Of a DNA stretch of 64,000 nucleotides, positions 18,454 through 26,694 are shown one piece after another (the stretch's first letter is position 1; every line of letters begins with the position of its first letter). A program made the translations under genes and the position numbers. The stretch is from Salinisphaera japonica YTM-1 (GTDB lineage: Bacteria; Pseudomonadota; Gammaproteobacteria; Nevskiales; Salinisphaeraceae): assembly GCF_003788585.1 (NCBI RefSeq), contig NZ_AYKG01000001.1:62001-126000 (forward strand), read 5' to 3'. The notes beneath the pieces are model-generated. The model saw only the letters and a list, made by a program, of their open reading frames with translations. It was not told the DNA's origin and did no database searches.

Positions 18454-19257
18454 CTACCAGCCCGCGGGCCCGACCGCCGGCCCCGGCAGATCGGTATCCG
18501 GCGGATAGCTGACATGGCGCAACGACAACCCTGCGGCTGGCGCGGTCATGCCAGCCCGACGACGATCGCGGCCAGCCAGCAGCCGGGCGGTCCAGGCCGG
18601 ATCGGCCTCGCCGCGGCCGATCACAGCCAGCGTGCCCACGATATTTCTGACCATATGGTGCAAGAACGCATTGGCCCGAATATCCAGGCGCAGCCAATCG
18701 CCCTCGCGGATCACCGAAATCTGTTGCACGTCGCGCACGGGGCTCTTGGCCTGGCAGCCGGCCGCACGAAACGCGCTGAAGTCATCTCGCCCCAACAGAT
18801 GGACGGCCCCGGCCGCCATGGCCTCGTGATCGAGTCGGTGATGCACGTGCCAGGCCCGGTTGCGCCATAGCGCCGAGGGCGCCTCGCGATCGGTGAGCCA
18901 GTAACGATAACTGCGTGCTGTGGCCTGAAACCGGGCATGAAACGTCTCGGGCACCGGCACGAACCACTGCGGGGCGATATCGTCCGGCAGATAACGGTTG
19001 GTGCCGAGCAGCCAGCTGCGTGCTCGCCGGTCGGCATCGGTGTCGAAGTGCACGATCTGGCCCTGGGCATGTACGCCGGTGTCGGTACGGCCGCTGCACA
19101 CCACGCGGATCGGGCGATCGGCGACCCGCGACAAGGCCGTCTCCAACGTGTCCTGGACGCTTGCCGCATGCGGCTGGCTCTGCCAGCCGTGGTAGGCGGT
19201 GCCGTCGTATTCGATACAGGCGGCCCAGCGTGTCACGGCGTTCATGGCGTCGTTCAT
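18454..19257 (-). CDS. truA: tRNA pseudouridine(38-40) synthase
   Basis: The protein has 267 residues. It makes pseudouridine at positions 38-40 of the tRNA anticodon stem-loop. The catalytic Asp is in VVCSGRTDTGVHAQGQ. IEYDGTAYHGWQSQP at the start and FLHHMVRNIVGTL toward the end are standard TruA motifs. It lies 3 nt after the fimV stop. Together with fimV and trpF it keeps the Pseudomonas order. Confidence 0.95.
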   Translation of the reverse strand: MNDAMNAVTRWAACIEYDGTAYHGWQSQPHAASVQDTLETALSRVADRPIRVVCSGRTDTGVHAQGQIVHFDTDADRRARSWLLGTNRYLPDDIAPQWFVPVPETFHARFQATARSYRYWLTDREAPSALWRNRAWHVHHRLDHEAMAAGAVHLLGRDDFSAFRAAGCQAKSPVRDVQQISVIREGDWLRLDIRANAFLHHMVRNIVGTLAVIGRGEADPAWTARLLAGRDRRRAGMTAPAAGLSLRHVSYPPDTDLPGPAVGPAGW

Positions 19258-19260
19258 CGG

Positions 19261-21114
19261 CTAGATTTCGCCTAACAGGCGTTCGGCGTGTTCACGCTGC
19301 GATTCATCACCACGGGCCTGGACGTCGAGCAAGAGCTCGCGGGCCGATTCCGGATCACTCATATCGATATACATACGGGCAAGATCAAGCCGGATACGGA
19401 TGCTGTCATTGGTGGCCGCCGCGCCGGCGTCTGTACTGGAGGACGGCGTATCGTACAGATCGAAAGCCTCCGGATCGATCAGATCGACCGTGGGCTCACG
19501 AGCCTCGTGATCGGCCTTGCTGTCGCGCGGCGCAACTGGCGCGTCTCGCCCCGGCCCGGTACCGGCTGTCGCCGAACCGTCGAAAACCACCGTATCGCCC
19601 GGCGCGCCGCGATCGTGCCGGCGCTCGACCGGGCGGATCGTGGTCGGCTGGAAGGTCAGCCCCGGCACCGGACTCGATGTGTTGTCGCCGGCGTCCGAGC
19701 GCTCTGTCTCTTGCGGTGCCGGCGCGCGACTTTCAGGCGGCGGCGCGGCGGGCACGTCACGCGTCTCGACAGATCCCGCTGGCGGCGTATCGTCGACCGT
19801 GGCCCGTGATGACGGGGTGGCCCGATTGGTCGTGCCGGCCAACCAGGCGGGTTGTTCGGGCTCGGTTTGACGGGCCGAACGCGGTGCCGCCCTTGAGGCA
19901 GAGGCCCGCGTGCCGGCGGCGTCGTCTTGCATCATCGATAGGCTTTGCTTGTTCTTGTCGCGCTGGCGCAGCCAGAGCATGGCCAACAAGAACAGCACCA
20001 GGATAATCACGAGGTTACGCGGGCGCAGCAGGCCCGGGCCGGCGTCGCGGCGTACCGGCGCCGTGGCTGGCGGCGGCGTGCTTGCCGACGTTTGAGCCGG
20101 CGCGTCCGTGCGAGACGGCTCCGGCGGCGTATTCGCAAATGGTGCAGCCCGCGCGGCGGGTGCCGCCGTCTCTGGCCACGGGGTATCGCTTTCGATGATC
20201 AGCGTGCCGAAGGCCGCGCCCGGCGCGTCGACAGCCCCCGCGGTTTCGGCGGCGCCGCGGTTCGACGTCACGGTTTGTGGCGTGCCGGTGTCCGGGAGCG
20301 TGGCCATCGCCTCCGGTGGTGGCGGGGCCTCGCCGGTCGCAGCCACCGCGGGCGCGGTCTCGTGCGGCGCATCTGTTGTCGGCGTTTCAAGGCCGGTTTG
20401 GGCACGCTGGCGCGAGACGGCCTTGATCGTGGCGTCGTCGGGCACACTCAGGCGTGCGCCCTGGCGCAACGACGACGGCCCGGCAGCAAGCGCTTCCGGG
20501 TTGGCCTTGTAGATCGCCCAGGCTGTCTGCGCTGCGCTGGCCCCGGGCGGCTGGTAACGGCCGGCGATGCGCCAGAGCGTGTCACCGGCACGTACCGAAT
20601 AGGCGGCCGGCATCTCGGCTCGTTCGGCCGGGCGAGTTGTACGTTCAGCAGGCGTGGCCGCGGGCCCTGTCGCCGGCGTTGTACTATCGGCCGGATCGAG
20701 AAACGCGGTGTACTCGTGCAGCGCGCCGCCCGAAGCCGTATCCACGCGAACCACGAAAGAAAAGAACGGCTCGTTGATCGGCCGGGCGCTGTCGATACGC
20801 ACCTGAAGCTGATCGCCACCCTCGGCGCCGGTTGCAAAACGCAGCCGATCGATGAAGGCCGGCCGCGGGATACCGAGCTGCTCGAAGCGCTCGGTCGAGG
20901 CCATGCCGATATTCAGTGATTCATCCGGCCCAACCTGGCGTAGCTCGAACGTGGCAGCAAACGGCTCGCCCAGCGCCGAGTTCACCTGTATTCCAGAAAA
21001 CGACAGTGCGTGGGCTAAACCCGGCAGGCCAGCCAACAACAGCACAGCCGCGCCCAAGATATTGTGCCAACGCCAGATGCCGCCCGCCCCTTGGTGGCCT
21101 GCCCGATGCTGCAT
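19261..21114 (-). CDS. fimV: FimV-family peptidoglycan-binding pilus/polarity protein
   Basis: The protein has 617 residues. A Sec signal (VLLLAGLPGLAHA) precedes a FimV N-domain starting LSFSGIQVNSALGEPFAA. A LysM peptidoglycan-binding domain (SVRAGDTLWRIAGRYQPPG) follows, then a Pro/Thr/Ala-rich linker and a membrane helix (NLVIILVLFLLAMLWLRQR). The end is a short TPR-like FimV C-domain (SIRIRLDLARMYIDMSDPES). Family members organise type IV pili and polar proteins. This one is shorter than P. aeruginosa FimV (over 900 residues). The start was set at the ATG at 21114, next to a G11 tract that serves as the only ribosome-site-like sequence. Confidence 0.88.
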   Translation of the reverse strand: MQHRAGHQGAGGIWRWHNILGAAVLLLAGLPGLAHALSFSGIQVNSALGEPFAATFELRQVGPDESLNIGMASTERFEQLGIPRPAFIDRLRFATGAEGGDQLQVRIDSARPINEPFFSFVVRVDTASGGALHEYTAFLDPADSTTPATGPAATPAERTTRPAERAEMPAAYSVRAGDTLWRIAGRYQPPGASAAQTAWAIYKANPEALAAGPSSLRQGARLSVPDDATIKAVSRQRAQTGLETPTTDAPHETAPAVAATGEAPPPPEAMATLPDTGTPQTVTSNRGAAETAGAVDAPGAAFGTLIIESDTPWPETAAPAARAAPFANTPPEPSRTDAPAQTSASTPPPATAPVRRDAGPGLLRPRNLVIILVLFLLAMLWLRQRDKNKQSLSMMQDDAAGTRASASRAAPRSARQTEPEQPAWLAGTTNRATPSSRATVDDTPPAGSVETRDVPAAPPPESRAPAPQETERSDAGDNTSSPVPGLTFQPTTIRPVERRHDRGAPGDTVVFDGSATAGTGPGRDAPVAPRDSKADHEAREPTVDLIDPEAFDLYDTPSSSTDAGAAATNDSIRIRLDLARMYIDMSDPESARELLLDVQARGDESQREHAERLLGEI

Positions 21115-21117
21115 GTT

Positions 21118-21128
21118 CCCCCCCCCCC
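21118..21128 (-). promoter_or_regulatory. G11 homopolymer at the fimV ribosome site
   Basis: Eleven consecutive G residues on the coding strand lie 3 nt before the fimV ATG. Such tracts slip during replication and would change spacing or upstream frame. An in-frame TTG extension (21177) reads through the tract and would be switched in or out of frame with fimV by slippage. Confidence 0.6.
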
Positions 21129-21186
21129 AAGCGGCTCGGTCCGGTGCCGCTGCGCCCCAGGCTGTCTTTATTATCAAATGCTTACA

Positions 21187-22263
21187 TCAACGTAGCATAT
21201 CGACGATCGCGCCTCCCATCTCTTGGGTGCTGGCGACCTGCGTCTCATCGTCCATGATGTCGCGGGTACGAAGTCCGCGATCGAGCACGGCGCCGACCGC
21301 GGTCTCGACCTTGTCAGCCAGGTCGCCGCGCTCGAGCGTATAGCGCAACATCATCGCCACCGAGAGGATCGTGGCCAGCGGGTTGGCCACGCCCTGTCCC
21401 GCGATATCGGGCGCGCTGCCGTGGACCGGCTCGTACATGCCACACCCCGCGGCATCCAGCGACGCTGAGGGCAGCATGCCGATCGAGCCGGTGAGCATGG
21501 CGGCCGTATCCGACAGGATGTCGCCGAACAGGTTGGTGGTCACGATCGTGTCGAACTGCTTGGGGGCCCGCACCAGCTGCATGGCGGCATTATCCACGTA
21601 CATATGCGACAGCTCGACGTCCGGATACGCCGTGGCCAGCTCGTTCATCACGTCGCGCCAGAGCTGGGAGACATCCAGCACGTTGGCCTTGTCCACGCTG
21701 CACAGCCGCCCGCCGCGAGCCCGGGCGATCTCGAAGGCACGGCGGCCGATACGCACGATCTCGTCCTCGTCGTAGCGCATGGTGTTCCAGGCTTCGCGCC
21801 GGCCGGCATCGGTGGTGCCCTGGCCGGCCGGTTTGCCGAAATAGATGCCGCCGGTCAGCTCGCGCACGATCATGATATCCAGCCCGGCCACGATCTCTTT
21901 CTTGAGCGAGGAGGCATGGGCCAGCTGCGAGTAGAGAATCGCCGGGCGCAGATTGGCGAATAGCCCCAGCTCGGATCGAAGCCGCAACAGACCGGATTCC
22001 GGACGCTTGTCGCGCGGCTGGCTGTCCCATTTCGGCCCGCCGATCGCGCCGAACAGAATCGCATCGGCCTCGCGGGCTGCGGCCAGCGAGTCCTCGGGTA
22101 ACGGATCACCCGCGCTGTCCACGGCCGCGCCGCCGACCAGCGCTTCGTCGAGCTCGATATCGAGCCCGTGATCGTGGGCCAGCACGTCCAGCACGCGCAC
22201 CGCCTCGCGACAAATCTCGGGCCCGACCCCATCGCCGGGCATGACCAGAATACGTGACGTCAT
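21187..22263 (-). CDS. leuB: 3-isopropylmalate dehydrogenase
   Basis: The protein has 358 residues. It oxidatively decarboxylates 3-isopropylmalate in leucine synthesis. [24 protein letters not shown] (substrate loop), VDKANVL (catalytic Lys), [14 protein letters not shown] and [14 protein letters not shown] (NAD site) are all present. The ATG has AAAAGGA about 8 nt upstream. The 340-nt gap to leuD is filled by repeat copy E, so leuB may be expressed partly apart from leuCD. asd, which often follows leuB, is absent here. Confidence 0.97.
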   Translation of the reverse strand: MTSRILVMPGDGVGPEICREAVRVLDVLAHDHGLDIELDEALVGGAAVDSAGDPLPEDSLAAAREADAILFGAIGGPKWDSQPRDKRPESGLLRLRSELGLFANLRPAILYSQLAHASSLKKEIVAGLDIMIVRELTGGIYFGKPAGQGTTDAGRREAWNTMRYDEDEIVRIGRRAFEIARARGGRLCSVDKANVLDVSQLWRDVMNELATAYPDVELSHMYVDNAAMQLVRAPKQFDTIVTTNLFGDILSDTAAMLTGSIGMLPSASLDAAGCGMYEPVHGSAPDIAGQGVANPLATILSVAMMLRYTLERGDLADKVETAVGAVLDRGLRTRDIMDDETQVASTQEMGGAIVDMLR

Positions 22264-22289
22264 TGATGCGTCCTTTTAAGGAAAAATTC

Positions 22290-22565
22290 GTCCGCGAATG
22301 AACGCAAATTGAAAGTGAACAAGACGAAGACAATCCGCCGATGAACGCCGATTTCCGCCGATGAAGACAAGATCATCCGCAGATTCCACAGATTTAAAAG
22401 ATAGCAAAGCGGATGGCTCAAGAGAGCGGCAACGACACAGGGCACGCCGTACTTCAACGCCAATCTGCTAAGTCTGCGGATGACCGTCTTCATTCATCGG
22501 CGGCCATCGGCGTTCATCGGCGGATTGTTTTTCTTGGTTGCGCTCATTCGCGTCTATTTGCGGAC
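22290..22565. repeat. GTCCGC-bounded element, copy E, with about 105-nt inverted arms
   Basis: The element starts GTCCGCGAATGAACGC (22290) and ends GTCTATTTGCGGAC (22565). The two arms align for about 105 nt when one is reverse-complemented, both carrying ACAATCCGCCGATGAACGCC, a second CCGCCGATGAA block and ATCATCCGCAGA-type blocks. About 65 nt of unrelated sequence lies between. The RNA could fold into a long hairpin between leuD and leuB. The 77-residue open frame in the right arm is a by-product and is not called. Confidence 0.85.
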
Positions 22566-22603
22566 CGTCTCTATTGCGTTTCGCGCCTGAACAAAGCCTA
22601 GGG

Positions 22604-23248
22604 TCAAAGTTCGCGGAACAGCCACGGCTTCTGGTGCTTGCGCTCGGCCTCGAAGGCCCGGATCGCCTCGGCCTGTTTGAGCGTTTCGCCGATATGATCC
22701 AGGCCTTCGAGCATGCTGGCGCGGCGATGCGCGTCGACGGCAAAGCCATAGCTCGGCCCGTCGGCCTGGCTGATCAGTTGTTCGTTCAGGTCGATACGCA
22801 GGGTCAGGCCGGCCGGGTTGTTGGCGGCTTCAAACAGCGCGTCGACTTCGTCGTGGGCCAGCACGATCGGCAGGACACCGTTCTTGAAACAGTTGTTGTA
22901 GAAGATATCGGCAAAGCTCGGGGCGATAACGGCCCGGAAGCCGAAATTCTCGAGCGCCCAGACCGCATGCTCGCGCGAGGAGCCACAGCCGAAGTTCTCT
23001 CGCGTAAGCAGGATCGAGGCCCCGCGCCAGGGATCCTGATTCAACACGAAATCCGGGTTTTCGCGGCGCTGGCCGATATCCACGTCCAGCCCGCCGGCGT
23101 CCAGATACCGCATATCGTCGAACAGATACGGCCCGAAGCCGGTCTTGCGGATCGATTTCAGGTACTGCTTGGGAATGATGGCATCGGTATCGACGTTGGA
23201 TTGATCAAGTGGCGCGACCAGGCCTTCGTGAATCGTGAATGCTTGCAT
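22604..23248 (-). CDS. leuD: 3-isopropylmalate dehydratase small subunit
   Basis: The protein has 214 residues, the swivelling domain that completes isopropylmalate isomerase with LeuC. Motifs [36 protein letters not shown] and [17 protein letters not shown] are present. It begins 4 nt after the methyltransferase gene that separates it from leuC. Confidence 0.97.
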   Translation of the reverse strand: MQAFTIHEGLVAPLDQSNVDTDAIIPKQYLKSIRKTGFGPYLFDDMRYLDAGGLDVDIGQRRENPDFVLNQDPWRGASILLTRENFGCGSSREHAVWALENFGFRAVIAPSFADIFYNNCFKNGVLPIVLAHDEVDALFEAANNPAGLTLRIDLNEQLISQADGPSYGFAVDAHRRASMLEGLDHIGETLKQAEAIRAFEAERKHQKPWLFREL

Positions 23249-23252
23249 GGGG

Positions 23253-24044
23253 TCAGTCCTGTTCGGGTTTGCGGGCGATCAGTCGCAGCCGCACATAAGG
23301 GGCATGCCAATGGCCGTTGGCATCAGCCAGTTCCGGGCGTAAACGCTCGACCACGTCACAGACATAGGCGTCGCGCTCGGCTCCGGCGGTAAACGCCATG
23401 ACAAAAGGCCGGGCCAGCGTGGTCAGCCAGTCGGCCATGTCGCTGGGCAAATCAGTCGGGCGCTCGAAGCATTCGATCCGCTCGATGCTGAACCCAGCGT
23501 TTTCCAATCGATCGCGATAATCAGCTTCGGTCGGGAAAAACCACGGATCGAGCGCATCCGCGTCATGGCCCCGAGCTTCTGCCTCGGCGCGAAGCGCGGC
23601 CTGTATCGGGGCAATGTTGCCCGTCGCGCCGAACTCAGCCACGACACGCCCGCCCGGGCGCAGCACGGTCTTGATGCCGGCAATCACGGCATCGGGATCG
23701 TGTTTCATCCAGTGCAGCGCGGCATTGGAAAACACGGCGTCGTAGCCGGTGCCGGCCGTGCCCGTGGCCAGATCGTGGCCGTCGAGCACCATCGCGGGCA
23801 CGCCTTGCTCACAGGCCGCGGCCACCATGGCCGGGCTGGCATCGACGCCGGTCACGGCCACGTCGCGTGCCAGCAGACGCAGGCTCATGGTGCCATCACC
23901 ACAGCCCAGATCGAGCACGCGCTCGCCGGGGGGCGGTGCCAGCCAGTCGACCAGGTCAGCGGCCAGATCGACCACGAAGCCGGCATGCTGGCCGTAGTCG
24001 GCCGCCGACCAATCGCGATCGGCGTGTTCGGCCGACCGGCTCAC
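23253..24044 (-). CDS. Class I SAM-dependent methyltransferase inside the leu operon
   Basis: The protein has 263 residues. The Rossmann methyltransferase motifs are clear: motif [16 protein letters not shown], acidic motif [13 protein letters not shown], and the catalytic-side [12 protein letters not shown] followed by [16 protein letters not shown]. The pattern NAALHW is typical of trans-aconitate-type and UbiE/BioC-like methyltransferases. It starts at a GTG overlapping the leuC stop (GTGA) and ends 4 nt before leuD, so it is made as part of the pathway operon. A similar gene accompanies leu genes in Pseudomonas, between leuD and leuB. A role on an isopropylmalate- or aconitate-like acid is inference. 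Confidence 0.8.
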   Translation of the reverse strand: MSRSAEHADRDWSAADYGQHAGFVVDLAADLVDWLAPPPGERVLDLGCGDGTMSLRLLARDVAVTGVDASPAMVAAACEQGVPAMVLDGHDLATGTAGTGYDAVFSNAALHWMKHDPDAVIAGIKTVLRPGGRVVAEFGATGNIAPIQAALRAEAEARGHDADALDPWFFPTEADYRDRLENAGFSIERIECFERPTDLPSDMADWLTTLARPFVMAFTAGAERDAYVCDVVERLRPELADANGHWHAPYVRLRLIARKPEQD

Positions 24045-25450
24045 GCGGTGACGTCCAGTTCGCGGATATCCACGAAATGACCGTAGACCGCGGCCGCGGC
24101 CACCATGGCCGGGCTGACGAGATGGCTGCGCCCGCCCTTGCCCTGGCGGCCCTCGAAGTTACGGTTCGAGGTCGAGGCACAGCGCTCGCCGGGCATGAGG
24201 TTGTCGTCATTCATGCCCAGACACATGGAGCAGCCGGCATCGCGCCATTCAAAGCCCGCGGCCTTGAAGATCGTGTCCAGGCCTTCTTTCTCGGCCTGAA
24301 GTTTCACCAGCCCTGAGCCGGGCACGACCATGGCCAGCTTGATGTTCGGCGCGATCTTGCGGCCCTCGAGGTACTTGGCGGCCACGCGCAGATCCTCGAT
24401 CCGGGCGTTGGTACACGAACCCAGAAAGATCTTGTCGAGCATGATCTCGGTCATGGGCACGCCGGGCGTGAGATCCATGTAATCCAGCGCGCGTGTCCAG
24501 CCGTTGGCCTGGCTGGTGTCCCGGGCGTCTGTCGGGTTGGGCACGCGTGCGGTGATCGGCACGACCATTTCGGGCGAGGTGCCCCAGGTGACCTGCGGCG
24601 CGATCTCGCTGGCATCCAGCGTGACCACGCGATCATAATCAGCGTCATCGTCGGAGACGAGCGTGCGCCAGTAGGCCTCGGCGGTCTCCCAGTCACTGTC
24701 CTCGGGGGCATAGTTGCGCCCGCGCATGTAGTCGATGGTCTTGTCGTCCACCGCCACCATACCGGCGCGCGCGCCGGCCTCGATGGACATGTTGCACATG
24801 GTCATGCGCCCTTCCATCGACAGATCACGAATCGCCTGGCCGCCGTATTCCAAGACATAACCCGTGCCACCCGCGGTACCGATCTTGCCGATGATGGCCA
24901 GCATGATGTCCTTGCCCGAGATACCCGGCGCGGTCTGGCCGTCCACGCGTACCAGCATGGTCTTGGAGCGCGCCTGGGGCAGTGTCTGGGTGGCCAGTAC
25001 GTGCTCGACCTCCGAGGTGCCGATCCCGAAGGCTAGCGCCCCGAAAGCGCCGTGAGTAGCGGTGTGTGAATCACCACAGACGATGGTCATGCCCGGCTGG
25101 GTCGCGCCCTGCTCGGGGCCGATGATATGCACGATGCCCTGGCGCGGGTCGCCCACGCCGAACAGACGCACACCGAAATCGTTGCAGTTGATCTGGAGTG
25201 CTTCGACCTGGGCCCGCGAAATCGGGTCGGCGATACCGCCGTCGCGATTGGCCGTGGGCACGTTGTGGTCAGGCACGGCGAGATTGGCGCTGACACGCCA
25301 CAGGCCGCGATCGGCCAGGCGCAGGCCCTCGAACGCCTGGGGCGAGGTCACCTCATGCACCATGTGACGATCGATATACAGCAGCGCGTTGTCGCGGTCG
25401 GCGGTCACGCAGTGCTCGTTCCAGATTTTTTCGTACAGCGTCTGTGCCAT
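24041..25450 (-). CDS. leuC: 3-isopropylmalate dehydratase large subunit
   Basis: The protein has 469 residues, an aconitase-family [4Fe-4S] enzyme that isomerises 2- to 3-isopropylmalate with LeuD. Cluster cysteines lie in [13 protein letters not shown] and [26 protein letters not shown] is the substrate-site signature. [33 protein letters not shown] is present across residues 130-160. It is first in the leuC-methyltransferase-leuD-leuB run and divergent from the LysR regulator. Confidence 0.97.
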   Translation of the reverse strand: MAQTLYEKIWNEHCVTADRDNALLYIDRHMVHEVTSPQAFEGLRLADRGLWRVSANLAVPDHNVPTANRDGGIADPISRAQVEALQINCNDFGVRLFGVGDPRQGIVHIIGPEQGATQPGMTIVCGDSHTATHGAFGALAFGIGTSEVEHVLATQTLPQARSKTMLVRVDGQTAPGISGKDIMLAIIGKIGTAGGTGYVLEYGGQAIRDLSMEGRMTMCNMSIEAGARAGMVAVDDKTIDYMRGRNYAPEDSDWETAEAYWRTLVSDDDADYDRVVTLDASEIAPQVTWGTSPEMVVPITARVPNPTDARDTSQANGWTRALDYMDLTPGVPMTEIMLDKIFLGSCTNARIEDLRVAAKYLEGRKIAPNIKLAMVVPGSGLVKLQAEKEGLDTIFKAAGFEWRDAGCSMCLGMNDDNLMPGERCASTSNRNFEGRQGKGGRSHLVSPAMVAAAAVYGHFVDIRELDVTA

Positions 25451-25529
25451 GGGTGGGCTCCTGTGCCGGGCGTGTCGCGATCATAGGCTCGGGCTGTCGA
25501 TGACTCAAATGAATCTTTATGCGCGCTCG

Positions 25530-25544
25530 ATTCCAATTCGGAAT
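25530..25544. promoter_or_regulatory. Palindrome between leuC and LysR gene; likely LysR operator
   Basis: ATTCC-AATTC-GGAAT is a perfect 5-5-5 palindrome and contains a T-N11-A core as in LysR-family sites. It overlaps a TTCCAA -35-like hexamer (25531) for the LysR gene, 18 nt from its TAGAAT -10. This placement fits autorepression plus control of divergent leuC. Confidence 0.6.
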
Positions 25545-25554
25545 GCATCGGGCC

Positions 25555-25569
25555 TAGAATAGGCCCATG
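25555..25569 (+). promoter_or_regulatory. Candidate leaderless promoter of the LysR gene
   Basis: TAGAAT (25555-25560) lies exactly 6 nt before the ATG (25567). A TTCCAA -35-like hexamer is 18 nt further up. No ribosome site fits between the -10 hexamer and the ATG. Confidence 0.5.
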
Positions 25570-26472
25570 CGCATCGATGCCTTGCAAGCCTTCGTGGCTA
25601 TCGCCGAGACCGGCTCGTTCAACGAGGCCGCGGCCCGACTGCATCTGAGCCAGCCCGGTATCAGCAAGCGCGTGGCCGCACTCGAGGCGCGCCTGGGCTA
25701 TCGGCTGCTGGATCGCGTGGCGCGCGGGGTGAGCCTGACCGAGGCCGGCCGTGCCTACCTGCCCTATGCCCGAGAGACGCTGGCCGCACTGGCCGACGGG
25801 GATCGCGCGCTTGCGAACCTGAACACGCGTATCGAGGGCGAGCTCTCGATCGCGCTGTCGCATCACGTGGCCATGCATCGCATGCCGCCGGTGCTGCGTG
25901 CTTATATCGCCGATTTCCCCGCGGTGGACCCACAGATCGTCTTCGAGGATTCAGAAGCAGCCTGTGAGCGGGTTGTGGCGGGCACGAGCGAACTCGCCGT
26001 GATCACCCTGCCGCGCATCGATCATCCGCGGCTCGTCACCACGCCGATCTGGCACGATCCGCTGGGGATCTATGTCAGCCCCGAGCACGAGCTGGCCGAT
26101 GGACGGGCGCTGAGCGTCGACGAATTGGCACAGGTGCCCGCGGTTCTGCCCCCGGTGGAAAGCCATACCTACGCGATCCTGCGTGACGCCTTCGCAGCGC
26201 ATCAGGCAGCGCCGCAGGCCCGCATGACCAGTCATTCGCTGGAGACATTGGCCATGCTGGCCGGGGTGGGTTTGGGCTGGACGATTCTGCCCAAGGCCAT
26301 GCCACATGCGCTCTATGAGCCGCGCGTGCCGAAGCTCGTCATGTCGCGCACCCTCGGCGTGGTGCGCCACCCCCAGCGGCATCTTTCCAATGCGGCCCGG
26401 GCGCTTCTAGGGCGTATTGAGGTTTCATACGAGTCCGCGCCAAGCGCTGTTTTACGGCAAGACGAGGCGTAG
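25567..26472 (+). CDS. LysR-family regulator, probably of leucine genes
   Basis: The protein has 301 residues. The N-terminal winged HTH is classical: RIDALQAFVAIAETGSFNEA, AARLHLSQPGISKRVAALEA, LGYRLLDRVARGVSLTEAG. A LysR substrate-binding domain follows, with ELSIALSHHVAMHRMPPVL and LAGVGLGWTILPK. It is divergent from leuC over a 116-nt spacer with a palindromic operator, the same arrangement as the LysR gene beside leuC in Pseudomonas. Control of leuC by a leucine-pathway intermediate is therefore likely. About the last 20 codons, from GRIEVSYES onward, are encoded by the inserted inverted-repeat element, so the native stop is lost. Confidence 0.85.
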   Translation: MRIDALQAFVAIAETGSFNEAAARLHLSQPGISKRVAALEARLGYRLLDRVARGVSLTEAGRAYLPYARETLAALADGDRALANLNTRIEGELSIALSHHVAMHRMPPVLRAYIADFPAVDPQIVFEDSEAACERVVAGTSELAVITLPRIDHPRLVTTPIWHDPLGIYVSPEHELADGRALSVDELAQVPAVLPPVESHTYAILRDAFAAHQAAPQARMTSHSLETLAMLAGVGLGWTILPKAMPHALYEPRVPKLVMSRTLGVVRHPQRHLSNAARALLGRIEVSYESAPSAVLRQDEA

Positions 26473-26694
26473 CCCGCGCCGCGCAGTCATTCTGCGCTAG
26501 TGGGCTGGAACGCTGTATTGCCGTAAGACAGCGCTTGTCCCGAAGGGTTGGGCCGCCCATAAAAAATCGAAGATGGGCGCCCTGCGGCGTTGCGAGTCTT
26601 GATCGTGACACGCCACGATGCGGCGACTCGCGCCTTGCAGGACACGATTTGCGGACGCCAACGCGGGCTCGTATGAAACCTCAATACGCCCTAG
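26407..26694. mobile_element. 280-bp inverted-repeat element (MITE-like) flanked by CTAG
   Basis: Terminal inverted repeats span 26411-26439 and 26690-26662. The first 23 bases (GGCGTATTGAGGTTTCATAC and then GAG) are identical and there is one mismatch in 29. CTAG sits directly outside both ends (26407-26410 and 26691-26694), as expected for a 4-bp target duplication of the YTAR type seen with IS5-family transposition. Inside are two further imperfect hairpins: AAGCGCTGTTTTACGGCAA against its inverse near 26516-26536, and CCTGCGGCGTTGCGAGTC against its inverse near 26622-26640. No transposase is encoded. Confidence 0.75.

Noticed and set aside
22260-22493. 77-residue open frame upstream of leuB
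   Set aside because: It lies almost wholly within repeat copy E, has no ribosome site or family resemblance, and its sequence is explained by the repeat arms.
26339-26684. Open frames of 65-90 residues on the minus strand across the inverted-repeat element
   Set aside because: They are contained in the MITE-like element and follow its hairpins. Such frames recur wherever an element is copied and are not evidence of a gene.
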